The notes: a model not told the origin generated them from the letters alone. A stretch of DNA of 64,000 nt from an uncultured Lachnospiraceae bacterium (GCA_949878435.1 CATLAK010000009.1:1-64000); one strand, 5' to 3'. Shown: positions 1-8,846, counted from the stretch's first letter. Numbers and translations are program-made.

Positions 1-334
<334 letters not shown>

Positions 335-428
335 CAGATATAGCAAGGGATGTAAGGAAGATATGGAACCTGGTATTCGGTTTTGAAGGTATGGCATTTA
401 TTTTTAAGTCATAATAGCTAATACAGAT

Positions 429-455
429 AAAAAGCAGTATAAACTGCTTTTTTTT
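429..455 (+). terminator. Intrinsic terminator of the rRNA operon
   Basis: A perfect 8-bp stem AAAGCAGT/ACTGCTTT (431-438 and 443-450) with an ATAA loop is followed by a run of T. It closes the rRNA transcript immediately before the cheV promoter. Confidence 0.9.
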
Positions 456-456
456 A

Positions 457-485
457 TTGTTAGAAATAAAGATGTATGTTATAAT
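457..485 (+). promoter_or_regulatory. Sigma-A type promoter for cheV
   Basis: TTGTTA at 457-462 and a consensus TATAAT at 480-485 are separated by 17 bp. The promoter lies directly after the rRNA terminator and about 50 bp before the cheV start, so cheV is transcribed independently of the rRNA operon. Confidence 0.7.
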
Positions 486-536
486 TTTCTAGAAGGTAAA
501 TGCGGGTGTGAACCTGAAAAGAATGAGGTGGAAAAA

Positions 537-1439
537 ATGGATACAAAAATTCTTCTTGAAAACGGAACTAATGAACTAGAGGTATTGGAATTTACGCTGG
601 ATGGTAATGCATATGGTATCAACGTTGCAAAGATTAAAGAAATCATTCCTTATCAGCAGATAACACCTGTACCGAATGCGCATCCCAGTATTGAAGGGAT
701 TTTTATGCCGAGAGATACAATGATCACGGCAATCGACTTAAAGAATTGTCTACAGAGAGGTGTGTCTACAGAGGGCGGTCTGTTTATTATTACAAACTTT
801 AATAAATTGGATATTGCTTTTCATGTAGATGCCGTAATGGGGATTCACAGAGTTTCCTGGGAGAATATTATCAAGCCTGGTGCAACTGTTTCAAGCGCAG
901 AGGAAAGTATCTCTACAGGAATCGTTAAGTTAAACAATAAGCTGGTTATCATCCTTGACTTTGAAAAGATTGTGACAGATATCAACCCTGAAACAGGACT
1001 TAGAGTAAGCGAAATCGAAGAGATGGGCGTACGTGGAAGAAGCAATGTTCCGATTTTGATCGCGGAAGATTCGCTGCTCCTTAACCGCCTGATTGTTGAT
1101 TCCTTAAAGCAGGCAGGCTATGTGAATCTGACACATACCTGTAATGGTCAGGAAGCATACGATATTATTTTGAAGAGCAAACAGAATGGAACATTAAAGA
1201 GCACGGTACAGTGTATCATTACAGATATCGAGATGCCGATTATGGATGGTCACAGGCTTACCAGACTTGTAAAAGAAGATGAGGAGACGAAAGATATTCC
1301 GGTAATTATTTTCTCATCTCTGGTTAATGATGAAATGAAGAAGAAGGGTGAAGCCTTAGGCGCTGATGCTCAGTTATCAAAGCCAGAAATTGCAAATCTT
1401 GTCAGACTTATCGACCAGCTTGTAGGTCATGAGCAATAA
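537..1439 (+). CDS. cheV: Chemotaxis coupling protein CheV (CheW domain plus receiver)
   Basis: A 300-residue protein with an N-terminal CheW-like domain (about 15-155) and a C-terminal response-regulator receiver domain (about 170-300). The receiver shows the acidic pocket (IAEDS), the phospho-acceptor Asp in TDIEMP (about residue 230) and the conserved Lys in LSKPE. CheV couples chemoreceptors to CheA and is tuned by phosphorylation of its receiver. A GTG at 528 would add three residues, but AGGTGG at 526-531 is correctly spaced for ATG 537. The gene has its own promoter and terminator. No other chemotaxis gene is in the window, so the rest of the pathway must be elsewhere. Confidence 0.92.
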   Translation: MDTKILLENGTNELEVLEFTLDGNAYGINVAKIKEIIPYQQITPVPNAHPSIEGIFMPRDTMITAIDLKNCLQRGVSTEGGLFIITNFNKLDIAFHVDAVMGIHRVSWENIIKPGATVSSAEESISTGIVKLNNKLVIILDFEKIVTDINPETGLRVSEIEEMGVRGRSNVPILIAEDSLLLNRLIVDSLKQAGYVNLTHTCNGQEAYDIILKSKQNGTLKSTVQCIITDIEMPIMDGHRLTRLVKEDEETKDIPVIIFSSLVNDEMKKKGEALGADAQLSKPEIANLVRLIDQLVGHEQ

Positions 1440-1455
1440 GCAATTTTACATCTAA

Positions 1456-1485
1456 AAAGGGCCGGAATTATTTCCGGCTTTTTTA
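1456..1485 (+). terminator. Intrinsic terminator of cheV
   Basis: Stem GCCGGA/TCCGGC (1461-1466, 1473-1478) with a six-base loop is followed by six T residues, 20 bp after the cheV stop. Confidence 0.9.
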
Positions 1486-1560
1486 ATGCGGTGGAAATAA
1501 TAAAATTTTACTGTATGAATGATATCACTGCAGCACATAAATTTATATAAGGCGGTGAAA

Positions 1561-2334
1561 ATGATAGAATATATAGCTGAAAAAATAAAAAAAGCGGATC
1601 TTGTCCTGATTGGCTTGGGAGAGGAAATAGATATGCTTACTGATTTGAAGAATAATTCTTCCTATCAGGAGACAGTACGAGAATTAGAAAAATCATGGAT
1701 TCTTCCGTTTATTTGTAAAATGAAAATAGAAGAAGAATCAGCCCAAAAAGCAGAGTTTTATCAATTACTAACCGCGGGACTTCAAAAAAAGAATTACTTT
1801 ATTGTATCCCTCTGCATGGATGGGATGATTTATCGATCAGGACTTGACCAAGGGCGCATAGTGGCGCCGTGTGGGGGATATGAGAAGCTGCAATGCAGCG
1901 AAGGATGTAGTGCAGATTTATATGATATACCCGAGAAAATCATGGAGCAGGTTAAGTTGTTTGCAAATGGAGATAAGACAGAGCAGGAATTGAAAAATCT
2001 GCTCTGTCCGAAGTGCGGAAAACCTCTTGTATTTAATAATGTAGATGCCTTGCATTATGTGGAAGAAGGGTATTTAAATCAATGGAATATTTACAAAAAA
2101 TGGCTGCAGGGAACGGTGAACAAGGAAGTTTGTATTCTTGAAATCGGTGTGGGGATGAAATATCCTACTGTAATCAGATGGCCGTTTGAGAAAATCGCTT
2201 TTTATAATAAGAAAGCAGAGCTATTCAGAGTACATAGCAGGTTATATCAGATTTCGGAGGAAATCAAAGGACGAGGGCATGGCATTTGTGAAAAGCCAGA
2301 AGATTTTATTAAGGAATTGTCTAAAGTGCTTTAG
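1561..2334 (+). CDS. Sirtuin-like (Sir2-fold) protein with altered active-site segments
   Basis: A 257-residue protein. GGCGGTG at 1551-1557 supports ATG 1561; an upstream ATG at 1519 lacks a good site. The N-terminal KADLVLIGLGEE and the late LEIGVGMKYPTVIRWPFE resemble the NAD-binding Rossmann edges of Sir2 proteins. Cysteines near 112 and 116 and a CPKC pair near 149-152 resemble the sirtuin zinc cluster. The usual NIDGLH and ELHG segments, which carry the catalytic residues, appear here as CMDGM and APCGG, so the protein may not be a working deacylase. It stands alone between two transcription units. The fold assignment is an inference from motifs; the substrate is unknown. Confidence 0.6.
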   Translation: MIEYIAEKIKKADLVLIGLGEEIDMLTDLKNNSSYQETVRELEKSWILPFICKMKIEEESAQKAEFYQLLTAGLQKKNYFIVSLCMDGMIYRSGLDQGRIVAPCGGYEKLQCSEGCSADLYDIPEKIMEQVKLFANGDKTEQELKNLLCPKCGKPLVFNNVDALHYVEEGYLNQWNIYKKWLQGTVNKEVCILEIGVGMKYPTVIRWPFEKIAFYNKKAELFRVHSRLYQISEEIKGRGHGICEKPEDFIKELSKVL

Positions 2335-2407
2335 TATGTTAAACTAAATATGTGTTGTCATTTTTGGGTGAACATATAGAGCGGAAAAGAAAGCAGAGGG
2401 TTTATCA

Positions 2408-4150
2408 ATGGCTACTGATGAAGAATATCTTGACAGTTTGTTAAAATCAATGACTGATAATGAATCGAACAGATCAATGGAAGAGGTTATGAGGGATGTT
2501 TCAAAGGCGCCTAAGGAAGATGAGGCATCTTTTGGTGTAGAAGATTTTTTTGAAAGCTCCCCAGAGTTGGGTGATGACATTCTGGAGAACATTTCTCTGA
2601 TGGAGGATCCTGTTATAGAAACCGATAGCGGCAGCGCTGATGGAGAAGATGCATCGCCCGAGCAGGATGAGTGGAAGCTCAGCCTGGATGACATATTGGC
2701 GCAGGCGGATGCACAGACCAGTGAAGCAGATGCGGATGGTCTTTTTGATACGTCTGACTGGGGAGATGGGGAACCATCCATGGACATACCTGATATCCCA
2801 GAGATACCAGATATTCCGGAGGCTTTAGAGGAAACACAGGAAGCGGAACCGGCAGATACAGATGACATGGATGTGACAGATTTAATTGACAGTATGGATA
2901 ATACGGATATGGATCTGGCAGAGATTAACGGGCTTTTAAAAAGAGCAGACAGCAAGGAAAGTGCCGATGATGATATGCTGGCATTGCTCGAAGGAGTAGA
3001 CGTTGATCAAATGGATGCTTTTTCGGATCCTGATGCAGACTCTGAATTTTCTATTTTTTCTGAAAGCGATTTAGAAAAGAGCGCCAGCTACGGAAGCAGT
3101 TTGCCGGAGCAGACAGATAAGAAGAAAGAGAAAAAAGCTAAGAAAGAAAAAAAGAAAAAAGAAAAAAAATCAAAGATATTTGGCAAAAAGAAAAAAGATA
3201 CAGATGCAGATTTGGTGGAGCAAACAGAAGATACCGCACAGGATGTGAATTTAGATGGTCTTTTGAATAATGCAGAAGGCGGTGCCGAAGAGAGTGTTAA
3301 TGAGTCAGGAGATAAGAAGGTTGGATTTTTCTCAAGAATGATGAATTATCTGATGGAAGAGGAAGAAGAGGAAGAATCCTTAGACGGAGCAAAGGAAGCC
3401 GCAGACGGAACCGGCGAAGAGTCAGACAAGAAAGCATCAAAGAAAGATAAGAAAAAGAAAAACAAAAAAGGAAAAAAGGGTAAAGATCAGGAAGAGGGTT
3501 CGGACGAAGAACTTGATGAAGAGGCAGAAGAAAAGTCAAAATCCAAGAAAAAGCCTAAAAGAGAAAAAAAAGAAAAGAAAGAAAAGCAGCCGAAAGAAAA
3601 GGTTAAGACGGAAAGAGTCTTAAGCACCAAAAAGTTATTAGTGCTTATTGCATTTTGTGCAACCATTATCGCAAGTATTCTGGTCTTTAGTACGTTCCTT
3701 CCCGAATATGCAGATAAGAAGAATGCAAATGACGCTTTTTATGAAGGAGACTATGAGACGGTATACAAACTTCTATATAATAAGCAGCTAAACAGCAGTG
3801 ATGCAATTATCTTTAACAGGGCAAGAATTGTTTTGAAACTGGAAAGAAAACTGCAGTCTTATGAGAACAATATGACACTCAACAGACCAGTAGAAGCGGT
3901 GGATGCGCTTATGCAGGGTGTAAAGTGCTATTATGAGTTGAGCGGTGCGGATACGTATGGAGCCGGTGATGAGCTGAATGCGCTTTATCAGCAGATTTGT
4001 GCAATCCTTCAGAATAATTATGGTATCACGCCGGAAGAGGCTGTTGAAATCAACGCTTATGACAATGTGTCATACACTATGAAATTAAACTCTATTGTGA
4101 ATGGAACAGCATTTTCTATGCCTGAGGATACAACAGCGGAGTCAGAGTAG
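2408..4150 (+). CDS. Large charged single-pass membrane protein of unknown function
   Basis: I do not recognise a family. The 580-residue protein has three parts. Residues 1 to about 230 are strongly acidic and rich in Asp, Glu and Ser, with proline-isoleucine repeats (DIPDIPEIPDIPE near 125-140). Residues about 235-405 alternate Lys-rich tracts, such as KKEKKAKKEKKKK, with acidic runs including seven consecutive Glu. A single hydrophobic segment follows (about 408-430, LLVLIAFCATIIASILVFS), and then a folded-looking 150-residue C-terminal domain. Lys-rich residues before the membrane segment suggest the charged N-terminal part is cytoplasmic and the C-terminal domain extracellular. It ends 22 bp before hisH and may share its transcript. 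Confidence 0.75.
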   Translation: MATDEEYLDSLLKSMTDNESNRSMEEVMRDVSKAPKEDEASFGVEDFFESSPELGDDILENISLMEDPVIETDSGSADGEDASPEQDEWKLSLDDILAQADAQTSEADADGLFDTSDWGDGEPSMDIPDIPEIPDIPEALEETQEAEPADTDDMDVTDLIDSMDNTDMDLAEINGLLKRADSKESADDDMLALLEGVDVDQMDAFSDPDADSEFSIFSESDLEKSASYGSSLPEQTDKKKEKKAKKEKKKKEKKSKIFGKKKKDTDADLVEQTEDTAQDVNLDGLLNNAEGGAEESVNESGDKKVGFFSRMMNYLMEEEEEEESLDGAKEAADGTGEESDKKASKKDKKKKNKKGKKGKDQEEGSDEELDEEAEEKSKSKKKPKREKKEKKEKQPKEKVKTERVLSTKKLLVLIAFCATIIASILVFSTFLPEYADKKNANDAFYEGDYETVYKLLYNKQLNSSDAIIFNRARIVLKLERKLQSYENNMTLNRPVEAVDALMQGVKCYYELSGADTYGAGDELNALYQQICAILQNNYGITPEEAVEINAYDNVSYTMKLNSIVNGTAFSMPEDTTAESE

Positions 4151-4172
4151 ACTTGTTTGACGGAGAAAAAGA

Positions 4173-4805
4173 ATGACAGCGATTATTGACTATGACGCAG
4201 GAAATATTAAAAGTGTTGAAAAGGCGCTTTTAAAGTTAGGTGAGAAAGCAGTTATCACGAGAGACAGGGAGGTGATTCTGGGTGCAGACAGAGTTATTCT
4301 GCCCGGCGTAGGCGCTTTTGGCGATGCCATGCATAAGCTGCGCGCCTATGGGCTTGAGGAAGTGATTTGCGAGGTGGTCCATAGAGGAATTCCCTTTTTG
4401 GGGATCTGTCTTGGTCTTCAGCTGATGTTTGAGAGAAGTGAGGAGAGCAAGGGCGTAAAAGGTCTTGGTCTGCTTAAAGGAGAAATTGTCCGTATCCCCG
4501 ATAAAGACGGAATCAAAGTGCCGCATATCGGATGGAATTCACTTAAGTTCCCAAATAAAGGAAGGCTTTTTCAGGGGATACCGGAGGATTCTTATGTATA
4601 TTTTGTGCATTCTTATTATTTACAAGCAGAAGATGCGGATATCGTGACGGCATCTACGGAATACGGGACGCTTATCCATGCATCTGTAGAAAAGGGGAAT
4701 GTCTTTGCCTGCCAGTTTCATCCGGAAAAAAGTTCCCAGGTTGGTCTGACGATTTTAAAAAATTTTATCGGAATAGAGCCCTTTTATAAAACTGCGGAGG
4801 AATAA
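4173..4805 (+). CDS. hisH: Imidazole glycerol phosphate synthase, glutaminase subunit HisH
   Basis: A 210-residue class I glutamine amidotransferase. It shows the nucleophile Cys in GICLGLQL (about residue 79) and the His-Glu pair in FHPEKS (about 183 and 185). HisH releases ammonia from glutamine and passes it to HisF for imidazole ring closure in histidine synthesis and AICAR release. It is followed after 3 bp by hisF, the obligate partner. The length is normal for the family. Confidence 0.96.
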   Translation: MTAIIDYDAGNIKSVEKALLKLGEKAVITRDREVILGADRVILPGVGAFGDAMHKLRAYGLEEVICEVVHRGIPFLGICLGLQLMFERSEESKGVKGLGLLKGEIVRIPDKDGIKVPHIGWNSLKFPNKGRLFQGIPEDSYVYFVHSYYLQAEDADIVTASTEYGTLIHASVEKGNVFACQFHPEKSSQVGLTILKNFIGIEPFYKTAEE

Positions 4806-4808
4806 AAG

Positions 4809-5570
4809 ATGCATACGAAAAGAATCATTCCCTGTCTGGACGTAAATAACGGCAGGGTGGTAAAAGGAACAAATTTCTTAAATTTAAGAGATGCAGGCGA
4901 TCCAATCGAAGTTGGAAGGGAGTATGACCGGGCAGGTGCGGATGAACTTGTCTTTTTGGATATTACAGCTTCCTCCGATGCAAGGGCAATTAAGACGGAG
5001 ATGGTAAGAAGGGTTGCAGAAACAGTGTTCATTCCTTTTACTGTAGGCGGCGGCATCAGAACGGTGGATGATTTTAAGATGATTCTGCGGGAAGGTGCTG
5101 ATAAAGTGGCAGTGAATACGGCAGCAATCATGAATCCTTCTTTGATCAGCGAGGCGGCTGATAAATTTGGAAGTCAATGCGTTGTTGTAGCCATCGATGC
5201 GAAGAAAAGAGCCGATGGAACAGGGTGGAACATCTATAAAAACGGCGGCCGCGTGGATATGGGGATGGATGCTGTGGAATGGGCAATGAAAGCGGACCAA
5301 CTAGGAGCGGGCGAAATTCTTCTGACCAGCATGGACTGTGACGGCACCAAGGAAGGTTATGATATTGAACTCACGAAAGCTGTGGCACAGAATGTGTCGA
5401 TTCCAGTCATAGCTTCAGGGGGAGCCGGGAAAAAGGAACATTTTTATGAGGCTCTTGCAGACGGAGGAGCGGAGGCGGTGCTTGCCGCATCTTTGTTCCA
5501 CTATAAAGAACTGGAAATATCCGATTTGAAGCGTTATCTTATGGAAAAAGGAATATCGGTAAGGATTTAG
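4809..5570 (+). CDS. hisF: Imidazole glycerol phosphate synthase, cyclase subunit HisF
   Basis: A 253-residue beta/alpha-barrel protein with catalytic Asp11 in [14 protein letters not shown] and Asp130 in VAIDAKK, and phosphate-binding glycine loops (VGGGIR, ASGGAG). It converts PRFAR plus ammonia from HisH into imidazole glycerol phosphate and AICAR. The rest of the his pathway is not adjacent, so hisHF here is a two-gene fragment of the usual his operon. The start is fixed by GCGGAGGAA at the end of hisH. Confidence 0.97.
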   Translation: MHTKRIIPCLDVNNGRVVKGTNFLNLRDAGDPIEVGREYDRAGADELVFLDITASSDARAIKTEMVRRVAETVFIPFTVGGGIRTVDDFKMILREGADKVAVNTAAIMNPSLISEAADKFGSQCVVVAIDAKKRADGTGWNIYKNGGRVDMGMDAVEWAMKADQLGAGEILLTSMDCDGTKEGYDIELTKAVAQNVSIPVIASGGAGKKEHFYEALADGGAEAVLAASLFHYKELEISDLKRYLMEKGISVRI

Positions 5571-5600
5571 GCGCAAAGTAAAGGAAAGAAGGATAAAGCC

Positions 5601-6278
5601 ATGGCAATGATTGATAATGACTGGCTTACGTACATTCAGGATGAATTTAAGAAGCCGTATTACAAGGAATTATATACATTTGTGAGGCAGGAATATAATA
5701 CACATGTGATTTATCCGCCGACAGATGATATTTTTAATGCATTCCATTTAACCCCTCTTAGCGAAGTAAAGGTTTTGATTTTGGGGCAGGATCCTTATCA
5801 TGGGGAGCATCAGGCGCATGGTCTTTGTTTTTCGGTTCTTCCGGATCAGCCGGAACTGCCGCCTTCGCTTCAGAATATTTATAAAGAACTTCATGATGAT
5901 TTAGGCTGTGAAATTCCCAATAATGGTTATTTAAAGAAATGGGCGCAGCAAGGTGTTCTGATGCTCAATACGGTGCTTACCGTGCGTGCCCATCAGGCGG
6001 GGTCTCATCAGGGAAAAGGATGGGAACAGTTTACAGACGCGATTATTCAGGCTGTAAATGCACAGGACCGTCCAATCGTGTATCTGCTGTGGGGAAAACC
6101 TGCCCAGAGTAAGATACCGATGCTTACCAATCCGAAACACTTGATTTTAAAAGCACCGCATCCAAGTCCGCTGTCTGCTTACAGAGGATTTTTTGGATGC
6201 AGACATTTTAGTCAGACGAATGAATTTTTAAAAAGGAATGGGATTGCGCCGATTGATTGGCAGATTGAAAATATTTAA
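5601..6278 (+). CDS. ung: Uracil-DNA glycosylase (family 1)
   Basis: A 225-residue protein with the water-activating motif GQDPYHG (Asp about 64) and the DNA-intercalating HPSPLS motif near the C-terminus, both diagnostic of family 1 UDG. It removes uracil from DNA at the first step of base excision repair. It lies 30 bp after hisF and is probably the last gene of the 2.4-6.3 kb transcript. ATG 5601 follows a purine-rich AAGGAAAGAAGGAT site; an in-frame ATG two codons later is possible. Confidence 0.96.
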   Translation: MAMIDNDWLTYIQDEFKKPYYKELYTFVRQEYNTHVIYPPTDDIFNAFHLTPLSEVKVLILGQDPYHGEHQAHGLCFSVLPDQPELPPSLQNIYKELHDDLGCEIPNNGYLKKWAQQGVLMLNTVLTVRAHQAGSHQGKGWEQFTDAIIQAVNAQDRPIVYLLWGKPAQSKIPMLTNPKHLILKAPHPSPLSAYRGFFGCRHFSQTNEFLKRNGIAPIDWQIENI

Positions 6279-6302
6279 AAATTATTTATTAAGGATTAGG
6301 TA

Positions 6303-6331
6303 TTGACAAAGGATTGGAATGCCATTATAGT
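6303..6331 (+). promoter_or_regulatory. Sigma-A promoter embedded in a long dyad
   Basis: A consensus TTGACA at 6303-6308 and TATAGT at 6326-6331 are spaced by 17 bp. The whole spacer and -10 lie in the left arm of the dyad at 6308-6371, while the -35 lies just outside it. Transcription would start near the dyad centre and read into the TrmB-type regulator. The mirrored position on the other strand lacks a -35, so the promoter is one-directional. Confidence 0.75.
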
Positions 6332-6371
6332 GGTTCTGAAAGGAACTACTATAATGGCATTCCAATCCTTT
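6308..6371. repeat. Near-perfect 64-bp inverted repeat overlapping a promoter
   Basis: Arms of 24 bp (6308-6331 and 6348-6371) are exact inverted copies. Inward, G-U tolerant pairing extends the stem to 30 bp around a GAAA tetraloop (6338-6341). The right arm is followed by only a few T residues, so it could act as a weak terminator for ung read-through. As DNA, its position over the promoter and next to a regulator gene suggests an operator. It could also be a small repetitive element. Confidence 0.85.
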
Positions 6372-6420
6372 TTGTGATGAAATGGATAGATAGGTTGGAA
6401 AGTAAGGAGAGGCGCGGCGG

Positions 6421-7146
6421 ATGGAAGAGAATATTGTATTGGAAAAGCTGGGCGCTTTTGGGCTTACCAGGCAGGAAGCAAATATTTATCTGTGCTTATT
6501 TAGGCAGGGAGAGCAGAACGGGTATGAGGTTGCCAAGTATACGGGAATATCCAGGTCTAATGTATACAGCGGTCTTTCCGCGCTGACGGATAAGGGGGCA
6601 GCATACTTGATCGAGGGCAATTCCAGCAAGTATATGGCAGTGCCGATAGAAGAGTTTTGTGAAAATAAGATTCGCAGTCTGAACACGGAAAAGGCATATT
6701 TGATAGAGCATATGCCCACTGCAAATAAAAAGGAAATTGGTTATATTACCATATCGGGAAGCCAGAATATCTGGGATAAGATGATCTGCATGACCAAGGA
6801 AGCCGAAAAGCGGATTTATGTATCGGCATCCATAAAGGTGATCGAGAAACTTAAGGATGAACTTGCCGCAGTCATTTCCAGAGGCATCAAGCTGGTCATC
6901 ATAACAGATGATGAGATGAAAGATTTGGCGCAGCTTGAAGGAAGCATTTGGTATAACGGAAGTGAAAAGGAGAAGAATATCAGATTGATCATTGATTCTG
7001 AGTACGCACTTGCAGGCGAATTGACGGGTGGGAAAGAAGATACCTGCCTGTATACGGGACAGAAAAATTTTATTACAGTATTTAAAGAAAATCTTAGAAA
7101 TGAGATAGAATTGATTCAGATACAAGGAGGAGAAATAAATGAGTAA
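6421..7146 (+). CDS. TrmB-family transcriptional regulator
   Basis: A 241-residue protein. The N-terminal winged helix (about 1-80) has the TrmB pattern LTRQEANIYLCL followed by the recognition helix segment GISRSNVYSGL. The C-terminal part (about 100-235) resembles the PLD-like ligand-binding region of TrmB proteins (KRIYVSASIKVIEKL, GIKLVIITDDEM). AAGGAGAGG at 6403-6411 supports ATG 6421. Its last 8 bp overlap the decarboxylase gene, so the two are translationally coupled. The dyad upstream is a natural candidate for autoregulation. The effector is unknown. Confidence 0.8.
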   Translation: MEENIVLEKLGAFGLTRQEANIYLCLFRQGEQNGYEVAKYTGISRSNVYSGLSALTDKGAAYLIEGNSSKYMAVPIEEFCENKIRSLNTEKAYLIEHMPTANKKEIGYITISGSQNIWDKMICMTKEAEKRIYVSASIKVIEKLKDELAAVISRGIKLVIITDDEMKDLAQLEGSIWYNGSEKEKNIRLIIDSEYALAGELTGGKEDTCLYTGQKNFITVFKENLRNEIELIQIQGGEINE

Positions 7147-8416
7147 AGTACCATTTATCACAAAAGAAAGAGCGCATGAGATTGCAAAGACCTATCCGAC
7201 CCCTTTTCATATATATGATGAGAGGGGAATCAGGGAAAATGCAAAGGCTGTAAAGGAGGCATTCTCGTGGAATCCGGGTTTTAAGGAATATTTTGCAGTA
7301 AAGGCAACGCCGAATCCCTGTCTGATTCAGATTTTGAGGGAATATGGATGTGGCTGCGATTGCTCTTCCATGACGGAGCTGATGCTCAGTAAGGCGATGG
7401 GAATGGAGGGGGCAGATATTATGTTTTCCTCCAATGAGACACCGGAGGAAGAGTATGCGTATGCCGCTAAGATAGGGGCAATTATCAATTTGGATGATAT
7501 CACTCATATTGATTTTGTAGAGAATATTCTTGGTAAATTACCGGAGACAATGAGCTGCCGCTATAATCCCGGGGGCGTGTTCAAGATGAGCAATGGAATC
7601 ATGGACAATCCGGGTGATTCTAAGTATGGCTTTACCACGGAGCAGATGTTTGAGGGGTACCGCCTTTTAAAAGAAAAGGGAGTAAAGAATTTTGGCATAC
7701 ATGCATTCTTAGCAAGCAATACAGTGACCAATGAATATTATCCGATTTTGGCAAGGCAGCTGTTCGAGCTGGCAGTAAGGCTGGAAAAAGAGACGGGAGC
7801 CAACATCAAGTTCATCAATCTTTCCGGCGGAGTGGGAATTCCCTATCAGCCGGACCAGGAGCCGAATGACATTAGAGTCATAGGGGAAGGCGTGCGCAAG
7901 GTGTTTGAAGAGGTTTTAGTTCCTGCAGACATGGGGGATGTTGCCATTTACACCGAAATGGGACGTTTCATGATGGGACCTTATGGACAGCTTGTGACCA
8001 AGGCAATCCATGAAAAGCATATCCATAAGGAATACATTGGCGTGGATGCCTGCGCGGTGAATTTGATGCGCCCTGCAATGTATGGTGCATACCACCATAT
8101 CACCGTCCTGGGCAAGGAGAATGCACCCTGCGATCATAAATACGATATCGCCGGCTCTTTGTGTGAGAATAACGATAAGTTTGCGGTGGACAGAATGCTT
8201 CCTCAGATTGAAAAGGGGGATTATCTGGTCATTCATGATACAGGCGCTCACGGATACGCCATGGGATATAACTATAACGGAAAGCTTAAATCCGCTGAAC
8301 TGCTTTTGAAAGAAGACGGAAGCGTGGAGATGATAAGAAGAGCAGAGACGCCTAAAGATTATTTCGCAACACTTGACTGTCTTGCCATCTATCAGAATCT
8401 TGAAAAGGAATTTTAA
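7139..8416 (+). CDS. lysA: Diaminopimelate decarboxylase family protein (PLP fold type III)
   Basis: A 425-residue alanine-racemase-fold decarboxylase. The PLP lysine is in YFAVKATPNP (Lys55), glycine-rich phosphate contacts appear at NLSGGVG, and the second-subunit Cys is in SLCENND (about 342). Diaminopimelate decarboxylase makes lysine from meso-diaminopimelate. The pairing with a TrmB regulator rather than with other lysine genes leaves room for a related substrate, such as another diamino acid or a carboxypolyamine. An AAGGAGG site lies inside the end of the upstream gene. The symbol is tentative. Confidence 0.8.
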   Translation: MSKVPFITKERAHEIAKTYPTPFHIYDERGIRENAKAVKEAFSWNPGFKEYFAVKATPNPCLIQILREYGCGCDCSSMTELMLSKAMGMEGADIMFSSNETPEEEYAYAAKIGAIINLDDITHIDFVENILGKLPETMSCRYNPGGVFKMSNGIMDNPGDSKYGFTTEQMFEGYRLLKEKGVKNFGIHAFLASNTVTNEYYPILARQLFELAVRLEKETGANIKFINLSGGVGIPYQPDQEPNDIRVIGEGVRKVFEEVLVPADMGDVAIYTEMGRFMMGPYGQLVTKAIHEKHIHKEYIGVDACAVNLMRPAMYGAYHHITVLGKENAPCDHKYDIAGSLCENNDKFAVDRMLPQIEKGDYLVIHDTGAHGYAMGYNYNGKLKSAELLLKEDGSVEMIRRAETPKDYFATLDCLAIYQNLEKEF

Positions 8417-8423
8417 AAAAAAC

Positions 8424-8452
8424 TTGTCAATGACAGCTGGGTATGGTATTAT
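8424..8452 (+). promoter_or_regulatory. Promoter of the tRNA-Leu gene
   Basis: TTGTCA at 8424-8429 and TATTAT at 8447-8452 are 17 bp apart; an overlapping TATAAT at 8450-8455 gives a 20-bp spacer. It starts 8 bp after the decarboxylase stop and lies about 25 bp before the tRNA. Confidence 0.55.
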
Positions 8453-8476
8453 AATATTCGGCTGTTAAAGGCTGAC

Positions 8477-8559
8477 GCCGGCGTGTCGGAATGGCAGACG
8501 AGGCAGACTCAAAATCTGTTGTGGGCAACCACGTATGGGTTCAAGTCCCATCGCCGGCA
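8477..8559 (+). tRNA. tRNA-Leu (anticodon CAA)
   Basis: An 83-nt class II tRNA. The acceptor stem GCCGGCG/CGCCGGC pairs fully, the anticodon stem GCAGA/TCTGT encloses the loop CTCAAAA with anticodon CAA (8510-8512), a long variable arm follows, and the T loop is GGTTCAAGTCC. It reads UUG codons. CCA is not encoded after the discriminator A. It has its own promoter and terminator. Confidence 0.95.
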
Positions 8560-8566
8560 GTAAACA

Positions 8567-8611
8567 AAAGTTTGGAAAATCCAGTCAAACGGATTTTTCA
8601 AACTTTTTTCT
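8567..8611 (+). terminator. Intrinsic terminator of tRNA-Leu
   Basis: A 15-bp stem AAGTTTGGAAAATCC/GGATTTTTCAAACTT (one mismatch) with an eight-base loop is followed by a T run, directly after the tRNA. Confidence 0.9.
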
Positions 8612-8768
8612 TTTAATGAAAATCAATGTATGCTTTGTATTGGAACAATTTATACAAATGATATTACGAAAAAAACAGAAAATTTTCCATTGATTGTATA
8701 AATACATAAAAATAATGACAACATAATTATAAAACCAGACAAAATGACGAAAACAAATGATATTGTAC

Positions 8769-8797
8769 TTGACATTAGTTGGATAGAATGCTAAGAT
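8769..8797 (+). promoter_or_regulatory. Promoter of the GlcNAc PTS operon
   Basis: TTGACA at 8769-8774 and TAAGAT at 8792-8797 are 17 bp apart. The predicted start near 8804 gives a leader RNA of about 180 nt that contains the RAT sequence and conditional terminator before the first gene. The AT-rich stretch 8612-8768 upstream shows no gene or clear element. Confidence 0.75.
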
Positions 8798-8819
8798 ATG
8801 GTCATAAGGGCAATATATG

Positions 8820-8846
8820 GGGTGTTACTGTTCGGCAGGCAAGACC
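8820..8846 (+). promoter_or_regulatory. RAT (ribonucleic antiterminator) sequence
   Basis: The leader contains GTTACTG followed by a short TTC-containing loop and then GGCAGGCAAGACC, which matches the known target hairpin of BglG/LicT/GlcT antiterminators. Its last four bases are the first four bases of the terminator stem at 8843, so the two structures exclude each other. The antiterminator is encoded immediately downstream. Confidence 0.85.

Noticed and set aside
3118-3620. Simple-sequence repeat or assembly artefact in the lysine-rich region
   Set aside because: The tracts are imperfect and keep one open frame, as expected of coding low-complexity sequence.
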